Counted from the first letter of the stretch, positions 1 through 10,693 are shown. The stretch is DNA of 59,993 nt from Candidatus Hydrogenedentota bacterium (GCA_012730045.1 JAAYBR010000114.1:1-59993); one strand, 5' to 3'. Numbers and translations: made by a program. The notes: a model not told the origin generated them from the letters alone.

Positions 1-380
1 CCGCCGCCCGCCGCCGTGAGCCAGCGCGGCAGGCCGCGCCCCGCCCCGGGGTCAAAGGAGGCGTAGCCCTCGCCGCCGTAAAGCCACTGGGTCACGTTCC
101 AGATGAACTCGCCCCCCCACCGGGACAGGGAGAACCACGCCAGCGCCAGCATGACCAGGCACATCAGCGCGATGGAGAGGTAGAAAAGGCCCATGTTGTC
201 CTGCCGGTGGGCCATGCTGGTCAGGTTGGCCGCCAGCCCGATCACCAGCACCATCACCACAATCACCGCCCACTGCACCAGGAAGGAGATCGTGCGGCTT
301 TGGGCATAGCGCCGCGCCCAACGCACCACCAGCCGGGGATCCCCCGCCCGCAACCGGCCCGTTCCGTGCTGTTCCGTCAT
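1..380 (-). CDS. Hypothetical membrane protein, 3' part outside window
   Basis: An open frame runs leftward from an ATG at 378-380 to the window edge without a stop, giving at least 126 residues. The protein starts MTEQHGTGRL. It has two clear hydrophobic segments: about residues 33-51, rich in Val, Leu and Ile, and about residues 67-85 after a short polar loop. A Trp/Gly-rich stretch follows. This looks like the N-terminal part of an integral membrane protein. I do not recognise the family. It diverges from the rpmH operon, so its promoter must lie between 381 and about 540. The frame choice rests on the hydrophobic pattern; a Gly/Ala/Pro-rich alternative frame over the same bases looks like a shadow. 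Confidence 0.6.
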   Translation of the reverse strand, partial: MTEQHGTGRLRAGDPRLVVRWARRYAQSRTISFLVQWAVIVVMVLVIGLAANLTSMAHRQDNMGLFYLSIALMCLVMLALAWFSLSRWGGEFIWNVTQWLYGGEGYASFDPGAGRGLPRWLTAAGG

Positions 381-479
381 GGCTCTTCTCCGCGGTTGCC
401 AAGGCCCGCGCCCCGGCGTGCCATAAGGATACCCACTTTCCCCGCCCAAGACAACACGCGGAAAAGGAAGGGGTGGACC

Positions 480-515
480 GTCGGACAGGTCAGACCTGTC
501 GGACCGGTCCGACCG
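480..515. repeat. 9-bp tandem GGAC-core repeat with palindromes
   Basis: Four consecutive 9-bp units start with GTC: GTCGGACAG, GTCAGACCT, GTCGGACCG, GTCCGACCG. They contain two perfect palindromes: a 16-bp one (498-513) and a GACAGGTC/GACCTGTC pair around a single A (482-498). They lie in the 365-bp gap between the leftward membrane gene and rpmH. The unit resembles the 9-10 bp arrays at 19855-20041 and 29865-29980. Confidence 0.7.
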
Positions 516-544
516 GGGAGCGTTGTCCCCCGGACGCCATTTAT

Positions 545-573
545 TTGACTTGGGCGGCGGTAAACGGTACACT
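545..573 (+). promoter_or_regulatory. Sigma70-type promoter of the rpmH operon
   Basis: A -35 box TTGACT (545-550) and a -10 box TACACT (568-573) are separated by exactly 17 bp. It points toward rpmH and implies a leader of about 165 nt (580-745). I see no DnaA-box cluster here, although rpmH often lies near oriC. Confidence 0.6.
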
Positions 574-745
574 ACACCGTCCAATCGCCCGACCCGGCGG
601 AGGGTGCTTCTCTCTTTTTGGACGGATGCCCGGCGAGCATGCCCGGGATTTTTCCGTAAGCGCAGTATCAGGAACGGTGTGGGAGTGTGTGCGTTTTCAG
701 CGGCCGCCGGGGTCACTCCCCCCAGGATGACATGAGGAACTCGTT
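574..745 (+). other. rpmH leader region
   Basis: About 170 nt lie between the predicted promoter and the rpmH start. The region contains a T-rich stretch (612-619) and a GC-rich inverted stretch near 625-645, but no conserved RNA element that I recognise. The AGGAAC at 735-740 is the rpmH ribosome binding site. Confidence 0.3.
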
Positions 746-880
746 GTGAAAAGGACGTTTCAGCCTTCAAATCTTAAACGCAAGCGGACGCATGGGTTCC
801 GCGCCCGGATGGCCACCCCGGGCGGGCGGCGCGTCATTTCGGCGCGTCGTCGCAAGGGGCGGTACCGCCTGACGGTCTAG
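746..880 (+). CDS. rpmH: 50S ribosomal protein L34
   Basis: A GTG start at 746 preceded by AGGAAC gives a 44-residue, very basic protein beginning [18 protein letters not shown] and ending in a TAG at 878-880. The [25 protein letters not shown] pattern is diagnostic of L34, a small protein of the large ribosomal subunit. It is followed two bases later by rnpA, the near-universal rpmH-rnpA pair. The GTG start and the small size make it easy to miss in automatic ORF searches. Confidence 0.97.
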   Translation: MKRTFQPSNLKRKRTHGFRARMATPGGRRVISARRRKGRYRLTV

Positions 881-882
881 GG

Positions 883-1257
883 GTGCGCCCCCCCGACCCT
901 GCGGTGTCCGGGGAGGGATTTCCCCGGTCGGCGCGCATCACGCGCCCCAAAGAATACGATTTTGTGTTCAAGAAGGGCCGGAAAAGCGTGGGCGCGCACT
1001 TCATCTGCTATCTTGCGGCGGATCCCGCACCGGAGCCCCGGCTGGGGCTGGCGGTGTCGCGCAAGGTGGGCAACGCGGTGGCCCGCAACCGGGTCAAACG
1101 CCGCATCCGGGACCTCTTCCGGCGGCGGCGCGCGGGGATGGCCGCAGGGACGCATGTCGTGGTGGTGGCGCGTCCGGGAAGCGCCGAGCTGGCTTCCGGG
1201 GCCTTCTTTGGGGAACTGGAAGGCCTGCTGCGCCGCGGGGGCGCGCTGGATGGCTAG
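883..1257 (+). CDS. rnpA: Ribonuclease P protein component
   Basis: This 124-residue basic protein is the protein subunit of RNase P, which helps the catalytic RNA remove 5' leaders from pre-tRNA. The family signature is visible at residues 67-76 (ARNRVKRRIRD region), preceded by the RLGLAVSRKVGNAV strand. The GTG start lies directly after the rpmH stop, leaving no room for an upstream Shine-Dalgarno outside rpmH, so translation is probably coupled. A start closer to ITRPKEYDF is possible because the first 18 residues are not typical of the family. The 3' end overlaps yidD by 8 bp. Confidence 0.95.
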   Translation: MRPPDPAVSGEGFPRSARITRPKEYDFVFKKGRKSVGAHFICYLAADPAPEPRLGLAVSRKVGNAVARNRVKRRIRDLFRRRRAGMAAGTHVVVVARPGSAELASGAFFGELEGLLRRGGALDG

Positions 1258-1492
1258 GCTCCTGGTGGCCTGCATCCGGATCTACCAGCGGACGCTTTCG
1301 CCCCTTCTGGGCAACCACTGCCGGTTCTACCCGTCGTGTTCCCAGTATGCGGTGGAGGCCCTCCAGATCCACGGGGTGTTCCGGGGCACCGCCTACGCCG
1401 CGTGGCGGCTGCTGCGGTGCCAGCCCTTCTGCAAGGGGGGACACGACCCGGTGCCCGCGCCGCGGGCCCGGACGAAGACGGGCGGATTTTAG
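1250..1492 (+). CDS. yidD: Membrane protein insertion efficiency factor YidD
   Basis: The ATG at 1250 lies inside the last codons of rnpA. The 80-residue product begins MARLLVACIRIYQRTLSP and carries the YidD signature: an amphipathic N-terminal helix, then CRFYPSCSQYA with paired cysteines, then a C-terminal CNPFxxGGxDPVP-like segment (here CQPFCKGGHDPVP). YidD aids Sec/YidC-dependent membrane protein insertion at the inner face of the membrane. The position between rnpA and yidC is the classical one. Confidence 0.95.
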   Translation: MARLLVACIRIYQRTLSPLLGNHCRFYPSCSQYAVEALQIHGVFRGTAYAAWRLLRCQPFCKGGHDPVPAPRARTKTGGF

Positions 1493-1503
1493 GGAGACAG
1501 CGA

Positions 1504-3381
1504 TTGTTCGACGATGAGCAAGACAGGAAGATGCAGCGGAACCAGCTGCTGGCCATTGTGCTGATGGTCGCGCTGGTGCTGGTGTGGACGCAGTTTTTCA
1601 TGCCGGCCCCGCCGAAGAAGCCCGCCCCGCAGACGCCTGTCACCGCCGAGATGCCGGCCGCGCCGGAAGATCCGGCGCAGACCCCCGAAACCGCCGACGC
1701 CCCGGCGGTGGACCCCGCCTCCCCCCTGTCGTGGCTGCCCCCCGCCGCCGACATGCCGGCGGACCCCGCAGCCGACGAGGTGACGCTCAAGAACGACCAG
1801 TTGGAGCTTGTCTTCACCCGCGTGGGCGCGCGGCTGAAGCGGGCCACGGTCATCCTGGGGAAAGAGGGGGAGGACTCCCGCCAGCTGGTGCCCCAGCCCA
1901 AGCCGGACACGCCCGACACCGCCGCCGAGTACCCTCTCGGACTGCGGTTTGGCGGGCAGTTCTGGGGGGACGCGGCCAACGACCGCCGATGGGACGCGGC
2001 GGTCTCGCCGGACGGCCTGGAGGCGGTCTTCACGCTGGAGGCCCCCGGCCGGGCGCGGGTGACCAAGACCTTCCGCCTCGGTGCGGAGGGGCACACGCTG
2101 GACACGCGGGTGGGGTTTGCGAACCTCGGGGCGGAGCCGCAGCTGCTCGGTCTGGACACGCGCGAGCCCGCCCTGGCCCTTCTCTGGGGGCCGGATGTGG
2201 CCTCGGGTGACCTGACCAAGGGCGCGTCCCAGCATTTCGTGTGGCGCGTGGGGGACGGCAACACCTACAAGGCGACCACGAAACTGGACGCGGCGGATCC
2301 GGTCGAGCGGATCATGTCGCCCGAGTGGGTGGCCGTCTGGAGCGCCTACTTCTGCGTGGGGCTCAAGCCGGAGTTCGCGGGCGGCCAGGGCTGGATTGAG
2401 GGGCGGGCCGGGGATTTTCTCGTGGGCGTCGGCGCGCCGCGCGAGGAGCTGGCCCCCGGCGCGGAGGCCGCCTGGGCCTACAAGGTGTACATCGGGTCCA
2501 CGGCGGTGCGCGACATGGCGGCGGGGTGGCCGACCCTGCCGTCGGTGCAGCGCTTCTTCACCAGCGTGACCCTGATGGACAAGTTCGCCAAGGCCCTGCT
2601 CGTGGTCCTCAACTGGTGCCACGACCATGTCTGGGCGAACTACGGCATCGCCATCATCCTGCTGACCCTGCTCGTGCGGATCGCGGTGTTCCCGCTCACG
2701 TACAAGAGCATGCTCAGCATGAAGAGGATGCAGAAGCTCGCCCCGGAGCTGGAGCGCCTCAAGGCGGAGTGCGGCGAGGACCAGCAGGAGTTCCAGAAGC
2801 GGAGCATGGAGCTCTACAAGGAGCGCGGGGTCAACCCCCTGGGCGGCTGCCTGCCCCTGTTCCTCCAGATGCCCGTGTTTTTCGCGCTCTACCGCATGCT
2901 GTGGAGCGCCTTTGAGCTGCGGAGCGCCCCGTTCCTCTGGATCGCCGACCTGTCCGAGGCCGACCGCCTGTTCACGTTCCCGTTCACGATCCCGTTCATT
3001 TCGGTGGACAGCCTGAACCTGCTGCCCATTCTGAGCGCCGTGGCCATGTACGCCAGCCAGAAGATCATGCCCCCCTCGGGGCCGGTTCAAAACCCCCAGC
3101 AGAAACTGATGATGAACCTCATGCCGTTCATCTTCTCCGTGTTCATGTACAACCTGGCCTCCGGGCTGAACCTGTACATCCTCGTGAGCACGCTGCTGGG
3201 CATCGCCCAGAATTTTGTGATTCAGGGCGCGAATGTTTCCGTTGAACCCGTAAAAAAGCGGACCCCCAGAAAGGCGCGCCACTTCTACGACGCCGCCCAG
3301 GCCAAGAAACGCGAAATGGCCAAGGAAATCAGGCGTGAAAAGGAAGACAAGCGCTCCCGGAACCGGAAGGACAAGCCCTAG
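1504..3381 (+). CDS. yidC: Membrane protein insertase YidC
   Basis: YidC/Oxa1-type insertase, long Gram-negative form, 625 residues. An N-terminal transmembrane segment (QLLAIVLMVALVLVW) is followed by a Pro-rich linker and a large periplasmic beta domain (about residues 85-350). The conserved five-helix insertase core starts near residue 358 and has the cavity arginine in the LLVRIAVFPLTYKS segment. The cytoplasmic hairpin follows, then the NPLGGCLPLFLQMPVFFALY helix and a basic C-terminal tail rich in Lys and Arg. I chose the TTG at 1504 because AGGGAG (1491-1496) lies at proper distance from it. The ATG at 1531, nine codons on, has a purine run touching the start codon and would give 616 residues. 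It is cotranscribed with yidD and jag. Confidence 0.93.
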   Translation: MFDDEQDRKMQRNQLLAIVLMVALVLVWTQFFMPAPPKKPAPQTPVTAEMPAAPEDPAQTPETADAPAVDPASPLSWLPPAADMPADPAADEVTLKNDQLELVFTRVGARLKRATVILGKEGEDSRQLVPQPKPDTPDTAAEYPLGLRFGGQFWGDAANDRRWDAAVSPDGLEAVFTLEAPGRARVTKTFRLGAEGHTLDTRVGFANLGAEPQLLGLDTREPALALLWGPDVASGDLTKGASQHFVWRVGDGNTYKATTKLDAADPVERIMSPEWVAVWSAYFCVGLKPEFAGGQGWIEGRAGDFLVGVGAPREELAPGAEAAWAYKVYIGSTAVRDMAAGWPTLPSVQRFFTSVTLMDKFAKALLVVLNWCHDHVWANYGIAIILLTLLVRIAVFPLTYKSMLSMKRMQKLAPELERLKAECGEDQQEFQKRSMELYKERGVNPLGGCLPLFLQMPVFFALYRMLWSAFELRSAPFLWIADLSEADRLFTFPFTIPFISVDSLNLLPILSAVAMYASQKIMPPSGPVQNPQQKLMMNLMPFIFSVFMYNLASGLNLYILVSTLLGIAQNFVIQGANVSVEPVKKRTPRKARHFYDAAQAKKREMAKEIRREKEDKRSRNRKDKP

Positions 3382-3438
3382 GCCGGCGGTCCGCGTTCCC
3401 CGCGCCCCCAAAGGGCGCGCATGGAGATGTGACAACCT

Positions 3439-4797
3439 ATGAAATCGGTGGAAGCGCGCGGAAAAACCCGCGAGGAAGCCATTCAGGGCGCCCTCAGACA
3501 GTTGGGCGTCGAACTCTACGAAGTGGACAAGATCGAAATCCTGGACGAGGGGAGCCGGGGCCTCTTCGGCTTCGGCGCCCGGGACGCCCATGTCCGGCTG
3601 ACCTGCCAGCACCTGCACGACACCCCCGCCCGCGCCGAGTCCGGCGGCGACCGCGGCGGCGACCGCGACCGTGACCGCGGACGAAGAGGCGGCCGGGGCC
3701 GCGACCGGGACAACCGCGGCGGCGAGCAGCCGCCGCGTGGACAGGGCGGGCAGGGTCAGGAGCGCCGCGACGGACGCCAGGGCGGCGGCCAGCAGTCCCG
3801 CGACGGCCAGTCCCGCGACGGCCAGTCCCGCGGACGCGGCGGCAATGAACAGAGCCGCGGCGGCAATGACGCCAACCGCGGCCGGGGACGCGACAACCGC
3901 GGCGGCGGCCAGCAGGGCGGCGGCCAGCAGGGCGGCGGCAATGCCCGCCCCCAGCAGCAGCGCCGGGCGGAGGCTCCCGCAGCCCCCGCGCGGGAGAACG
4001 CCCCGTCGGAGGACGTGGCGACGAAGCACACCAGCGTGCACGACGAGGCGCTTGACGCGCTGCGCCGCGCCGAGATGTTCGAGCAGGCCCTGGCCGACGG
4101 CGGCGCGGACGCGCCGGACACGGCGGCCGAGGACCGCGCCCCCCTTCCCCCGGCGCAGGCCGAGGAGCCCGTGGACCCCATCACGGACGAGCAGGGCGCG
4201 GAGGCGGCGGAGCTGCTGCGCGCGATGCTGGACAAGATGGGCCTGCCGGGCGAGGTCGCCTTTGTGCGCTCCGACGACGGCACGCCCCGCCTCGACGTCA
4301 AGTCGGAGCACACCCCCATGCTGATCGGGCGCAAGGGCCACACCCTGAACGCCCTCCAGTACCTCGTCAACCGGATGCTCACCAAGGGCGACACGGCGGA
4401 GAACACCGAGCGCCTCGTGGTGGACATTGAGGGCTATGTGGACCGGCGCCGCCAGTCGCTGGAGGACCTCGCCCGCACCATGGCCTCGCGGGCCAAGGAA
4501 AGCGGCCGCATCGTCCGCCTCAAGCCCCTCAGCCCCCAGGAGCGCCGCATCATCCACATGACCCTCCGCGGCGACGACGGCGTCACCACGGCCAGCCACG
4601 GGGACAGCCTCTACCGCGTCGTCAGCATCACCCCCGCCGGCGGCGCGGTGCCCCGGCCCGCCCGCGATCAGCGCGGCGGCGGCGGCGGCAACCGCTCCGG
4701 AAACGGCGGTTCGCGCCGCCGCAGGGGCGGCGGAGGCGGACAGCGCTCCGGCGAACGACGCCCTCAGGAGCAGGATCCGGGAACCCTGGGGGACTGA
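3439..4797 (+). CDS. jag: Jag/KhpB RNA-binding protein with RGG-rich linker
   Basis: A 452-residue protein. Residues 1-55 form the Jag-N domain (MKSVEARGKTREEAI to the GLFGFG motif). A KH-II domain follows with its GRKG loop near residue 297. The R3H domain contains an RxxxH core (RRIIH, near residue 370). Between Jag-N and KH lies a roughly 200-residue linker dominated by Arg, Gly, Asp, Asn and Gln, with many RGG and RDG boxes, including three 15-bp direct repeats coding DGQSR. The C-terminus is again RGG-rich. Family members are usually about 200-330 residues, so the linker is unusually long. Jag/KhpB binds RNA with KhpA and affects envelope and cell-division gene expression in other bacteria. 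It lies between yidC and mnmE as in many genomes. Confidence 0.93.
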   Translation: MKSVEARGKTREEAIQGALRQLGVELYEVDKIEILDEGSRGLFGFGARDAHVRLTCQHLHDTPARAESGGDRGGDRDRDRGRRGGRGRDRDNRGGEQPPRGQGGQGQERRDGRQGGGQQSRDGQSRDGQSRGRGGNEQSRGGNDANRGRGRDNRGGGQQGGGQQGGGNARPQQQRRAEAPAAPARENAPSEDVATKHTSVHDEALDALRRAEMFEQALADGGADAPDTAAEDRAPLPPAQAEEPVDPITDEQGAEAAELLRAMLDKMGLPGEVAFVRSDDGTPRLDVKSEHTPMLIGRKGHTLNALQYLVNRMLTKGDTAENTERLVVDIEGYVDRRRQSLEDLARTMASRAKESGRIVRLKPLSPQERRIIHMTLRGDDGVTTASHGDSLYRVVSITPAGGAVPRPARDQRGGGGGNRSGNGGSRRRRGGGGGQRSGERRPQEQDPGTLGD

Positions 4798-4801
4798 CCC
4801 C

Positions 4802-6175
4802 ATGTCCTCCGGGACCAACGACACCATCGCCGCGATCTCCACGCCCCCCGGCGAGGGCAGCGTGGGGATTGTGCGGCTGAGCGGGCCGGGCGCGGTGCGG
4901 ACCGCCTCGGCCCTTTTTGTCTCCCCGCATGGACGGAGCCCCCTCACCCACCCGCGCCAGCGCGTGTTTCACGGCCACATCCACGACGCGGCGGGCCGCG
5001 TCCTGGACGAGGTGCTGCTCCACGTCATGCGCGCGCCCCGCAGCTATACCCGCGAGGACGTCGTCGAGATCAACGCCCACGGCGGCCCCGCGCCCCTGCG
5101 CGCCATCCTAGAAGAGGCCCTGCGGCGCGGCTGCCGCCTCGCCCGGCCCGGCGAGTTCACCCAGCGCGCCTTCCTTAACGGCCGCCTCGACCTCGTGCAG
5201 GCCGAGGCCGTCATTGACCGCATCCGCGCCCGCACCGACGCCGCCCTCCGCGCCGCCAACGCGGCCGCCTCCGGCGAACTCTCCGCCGAGATGCGCCGCC
5301 TGCGCGAGACCCTGGCCGACGCCCTCGCCCGCGCCGACGCCGCCGTGGATTTCCCCGACGAGGATCTGCCGGAACTGGTGGACGCCGCGTTTTTCGACCG
5401 GCTCCGCGGGGCCGCGGAGGACATGCGGCGGCTCCTCGGCACCGCCCGCGCCGGACGCCTCTACCGCGAGGGCGCCGAGGTCGCCGTCATCGGACGGCCC
5501 AATGTCGGCAAGTCCAGCCTCTTCAACGCCCTCCTGCGCGACGCCCGCGCCATCGTCTCCCCCACCCCCGGCACCACCCGCGACGTCCTCGGCGAGCAGG
5601 CCCAGTTCGGCGGCGTGCCCGTCCGCCTCGCGGACACCGCCGGCATCCGCGACGCCGACAACGACATCGAACGCCAGGGGGTGGACCTCGCCCGGCGCGC
5701 CCTCCGCTCCGCCCAGGTGATTGTGCTCGTCCTCGACGCCGCCGACGGATGGACCTTGGAGGACCGCCTCCTCGCCGACGAGACCGCCGGCACCGTCCCC
5801 GTGATTCTGGCGGCGAACAAGACCGACCTCGCCCCCGCCCCGGCGGAGGGGCACGGGGACCTGGCCCCGCCCCTCGCCGTCTCCGCCAAGACCGGCGCGG
5901 GCCTCCGCGAACTCGAGGAGGCCCTTGCCGCCGCCCTCCTCGGCGGCGCCGCCCCCCGCGAGGGCGGCCCCCAGCTCACCCGCCTCCACCAGGAAGACAG
6001 CCTCCGCCGCACCCTCGAAAACGTCGAGCGCGCCCTTCACGCCCCCGAAGGCGCCCCCGAATGCCTCGCCGCCGACCTCCGCGCCGCCCTCCAGGCCCTC
6101 GGCGAAATCACCGGCGAAACCACCCCCGAAGACCTTCTCGACCGCATCTTCTCCTCCTTCTGCATCGGGAAATAG
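4802..6175 (+). CDS. mnmE: tRNA modification GTPase MnmE
   Basis: This 457-residue GTPase installs, with MnmG, the (carboxymethyl)aminomethyl group on U34 of certain tRNAs. The N-terminal folate-binding domain opens with DTIAAISTPPGEGSVGIVRL. Helical domains flank an inserted G domain with the P-loop GRPNVGKSS near residue 230, TPGTTRD, DTAGI and NKTD near residue 338. The protein ends in the invariant FCIGK, whose Cys is essential in the E. coli enzyme. It starts four bases after jag ends. The usual next gene, mnmG, is not here; the operon stops at the repeat region 6228-6464. Confidence 0.97.
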   Translation: MSSGTNDTIAAISTPPGEGSVGIVRLSGPGAVRTASALFVSPHGRSPLTHPRQRVFHGHIHDAAGRVLDEVLLHVMRAPRSYTREDVVEINAHGGPAPLRAILEEALRRGCRLARPGEFTQRAFLNGRLDLVQAEAVIDRIRARTDAALRAANAAASGELSAEMRRLRETLADALARADAAVDFPDEDLPELVDAAFFDRLRGAAEDMRRLLGTARAGRLYREGAEVAVIGRPNVGKSSLFNALLRDARAIVSPTPGTTRDVLGEQAQFGGVPVRLADTAGIRDADNDIERQGVDLARRALRSAQVIVLVLDAADGWTLEDRLLADETAGTVPVILAANKTDLAPAPAEGHGDLAPPLAVSAKTGAGLRELEEALAAALLGGAAPREGGPQLTRLHQEDSLRRTLENVERALHAPEGAPECLAADLRAALQALGEITGETTPEDLLDRIFSSFCIGK

Positions 6176-6227
6176 ACGGTTGGGGTGAAACACGGTCTGC
6201 AAGCGCGGGAAAGAGGGCGCGGGGAAG

Positions 6228-6464
6228 AGGGCGCGGCAAGCGGCGCCCCTACATGCGCGCGCCGTGGGCATACGCGAAGAGATCAGGATCACCACCCGTA
6301 GGGGCGCCGCTTGACGCGCCCTACGCGCGCATGGCCAAGGCACACGCGAAGACGCCCGTTCACTCCCGTGGGGCGCCGCTTGCCGCGCCCCACGCGCGCA
6401 TGACCAAGGCACACGCGAAGACGCCCGTTCACTCCCGTAGGGGAGCCGCTTGCTGCGCCCTGAT
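6228..6464. repeat. REP-like palindromic repeat cluster
   Basis: The 400-bp gap after mnmE holds a 69-70 bp unit repeated three times: copies start at 6295, 6365 and 6434, the last one truncated. Each copy begins CCCGTRGGGGCGCCGCTTG and continues through ATGGCCAAGGCACACGCGAAG. An inverted copy of the leading motif (GGCGCGGCAAGCGGCGCCCC) lies at 6231-6250, so the region can fold into a large hairpin. I see no gene in it. It resembles the dispersed palindromic elements of many GC-rich genomes, which sometimes yield spurious ORFs. Confidence 0.7.
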
Positions 6465-6575
6465 CGGTGACCTTCCAGTGCATCAACCCGCGCCTTGGCG
6501 CGGACATGAGGTCATCGGTCTCTGTCCGGCAACCACCGGTCAGGAATCGCGCCGGTCAGTGATTGGCCCGGGGGA

Positions 6576-8153
6576 TTACAGCCGGTTTTTCCAGGAGTGG
6601 ATTTCCATCTTGAGGCCGGTCCAGGCGATGCCGAGGAGGCCGCCGATGCCGGGTTTGAAGGCGGACTCGAAGACCTCCATGAGCAGGGCGAACTTGGCCG
6701 GGGAGTAGGGGAACCAGTAGGACTCCAGGCGGGGGCTCTGCCGGTCTATGAGGATGGACTTGACGTTGGAGAAGGAGTGGAGGCCGAAGTGCCCCTTGTA
6801 GCGGCCGAAGCCGCTTTCCTTGATGCCGCCGAAGGGCAGCGCGGGGCTGGCCAGGGTGGCCATGACGTTGTTGATGGACACGTTGCCAGTGACCAGGGCG
6901 CGGGCGACGCGCTCGGCGCGGACCAGGTCGCGCGACCACACGCTGGACGCCAGCCCGTAGGGCGAGTCGTTGGCCATGCGGATCACCTCGTCCTCCGTCT
7001 TGAAGGGGGTGACGGTGACCACGGGGCCGAAGGTCTCGTTCCACTGGATGGGCATGTCGTTGGTGACGTTGCTGACGATGGTGGGGGGCAGGACATGCGA
7101 CCCGGGGGCGCGTTTGCCGCCGGTGACGATGACCGCGCCCATCTTGACCGAATCCTCGAGCTGCCGCTCGATCTCCTGGATCTGGAACTCGGCGGTCATG
7201 CAGCCCATCGTCAGCTCTTCCTCGTTCTCCCGTGCCTTGGGATTGTCGAGGGTGACGATGCGCTCGGCCTTCTCCTTGAGCAGCTTGAGGAAGGGCTCGT
7301 AGATCGTGTCCTGCACGAAGATGCGCTCAACGGAGGTGCAGGTCTGGCCGCAGTTGGCCATGCCGCCCCAGAGGGCGCCGTTGACCGTCCGCTCCAGGTT
7401 CACATCGTCGAAGACGATCATGGGGTCCTTGCCGCCCAGCTCCAGCTCCAGCGGGATCAGCAGGTCCGCCGCGCGGGCCATCACCTTCTTCCCCGCGCCG
7501 ACGCTGCCGGTGAAGAATATCTTCGCGGGCTTCGCGTCAATGAGCAGGTTGGCCGTCTTGCGGGTGGCGTAGACCACCTGGACGGCGTCCTTCATGAACC
7601 CGCTGCCCTCGATGATCTCCTCCAGCAGGCCCTTGAGGGGCGTCTCCTTGGAGGGCTTGAGGATGACCGCGTTCCCCGCCGTGAAGGCGCAGGTGATGGG
7701 GAGGAAGGACAGGTTGAAGGGGTAGTTCCACGGGGAGATGATGAGCACGGGGCCGAGGGGCTCGTAGACCACCTTGGACTTCTTGCCGAAGAGCAGGACC
7801 GGCGTGGGGGCGCGCTGGTCCTTCAGCATGCGCACCGCGTGCTTCTCATAGTAGGTGATGAGGTCCACCGCGGGGAAGACCTCCATCGCCAGAGCGTCAA
7901 AGAGGCTCTTGCCCGTCTCCAGCGAGATTTTCCGGGCGATCTCGCGCCGGTTCGCCAGCAGGTAGGCCTTCAGCTTGCCGAGTTCCGCCACCCGCTGCGC
8001 CACGCTCATGGCGGCGATCTTCGGGTAAACGGCGCGGGCGCGCGCGTAGACCTGGTCCACCTCCTCCGGCGTGGGCTCGGGGAACGTGTAGAGCGCCTCC
8101 CCGTTCCGGGGGTTGCACACGGTGACCAGCGAATCGTTTGCCGCATCGGACAT
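6576..8153 (-). CDS. Aldehyde dehydrogenase family protein
   Basis: A 525-residue NAD(P)-dependent aldehyde dehydrogenase. Motifs in order: SPWNYPFNL and KPSKETP (cofactor binding), FTGSVGAGKKV, the ELGGKDP motif with the general base Glu near residue 238, and GQTCTS with the catalytic Cys near residue 271. The C-terminal ETFGPVV and LPFGGIKESGFGRYKG motifs follow. The tail after residue 470 (YWFPYSPAKFALL and a hydrophobic stretch) is longer than in cytosolic enzymes and could associate with membranes. The substrate cannot be read from sequence; closest in style are coniferyl/fatty-aldehyde or succinate-semialdehyde-type enzymes. It is a single leftward gene flanked by non-coding stretches. 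Confidence 0.93.
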   Translation of the reverse strand: MSDAANDSLVTVCNPRNGEALYTFPEPTPEEVDQVYARARAVYPKIAAMSVAQRVAELGKLKAYLLANRREIARKISLETGKSLFDALAMEVFPAVDLITYYEKHAVRMLKDQRAPTPVLLFGKKSKVVYEPLGPVLIISPWNYPFNLSFLPITCAFTAGNAVILKPSKETPLKGLLEEIIEGSGFMKDAVQVVYATRKTANLLIDAKPAKIFFTGSVGAGKKVMARAADLLIPLELELGGKDPMIVFDDVNLERTVNGALWGGMANCGQTCTSVERIFVQDTIYEPFLKLLKEKAERIVTLDNPKARENEEELTMGCMTAEFQIQEIERQLEDSVKMGAVIVTGGKRAPGSHVLPPTIVSNVTNDMPIQWNETFGPVVTVTPFKTEDEVIRMANDSPYGLASSVWSRDLVRAERVARALVTGNVSINNVMATLASPALPFGGIKESGFGRYKGHFGLHSFSNVKSILIDRQSPRLESYWFPYSPAKFALLMEVFESAFKPGIGGLLGIAWTGLKMEIHSWKNRL

Positions 8154-8382
8154 GACAGGAACTCCCTACGTGTTGCCGCCTGAAACCCGTCCAAGGCTTG
8201 CCCGGCGCCCCCGCCGCGTGACACAATACGCGGTCCGGGCGGGCCGTTCCCTCCGGCGGGGGGGCGAAACCCCGAAAACCCGGGAAAACTCTAGCAGAAC
8301 CGGGCCTTCCGGTTCACGCGCGGGGCCTCCCGGGGAATACGGAGCCCGTAACTCGCTGTTGCAGAAGGGCGTAGCGAAGCAT

Positions 8383-8401
8383 CCCCCGGCCCTTCCGGGG
8401 G
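8383..8401 (+). other. Stem-loop just upstream of sufB
   Basis: A perfect 7-bp GC stem (CCCCCGG, 8383-8389, with CCGGGGG, 8395-8401) and a 5-nt loop lie about 30 bp before the sufB start. No T-tract follows, so it is not an obvious terminator. The rest of the 279-bp gap between the aldehyde dehydrogenase and sufB shows no gene and no clear regulator site. Confidence 0.4.
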
Positions 8402-8432
8402 CGTCCCATCCGGCGACCGGCGGAGATTCACC

Positions 8433-10689
<2,257 letters not shown>

Positions 10690-10693
<4 letters not shown>

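Noticed and set aside
381-745. Chromosome replication origin next to rpmH
   Set aside because: The rpmH-rnpA block is often near oriC, but I found no DnaA-box cluster, no AT-rich unwinding region and no dnaA or dnaN in the window.
1489-4947. A 1152-codon minus-strand open frame opposite yidC and jag
   Set aside because: It is antisense to two conserved genes, has low-complexity Val/Ala/Arg composition and no domain; a typical shadow of GC-rich coding DNA.
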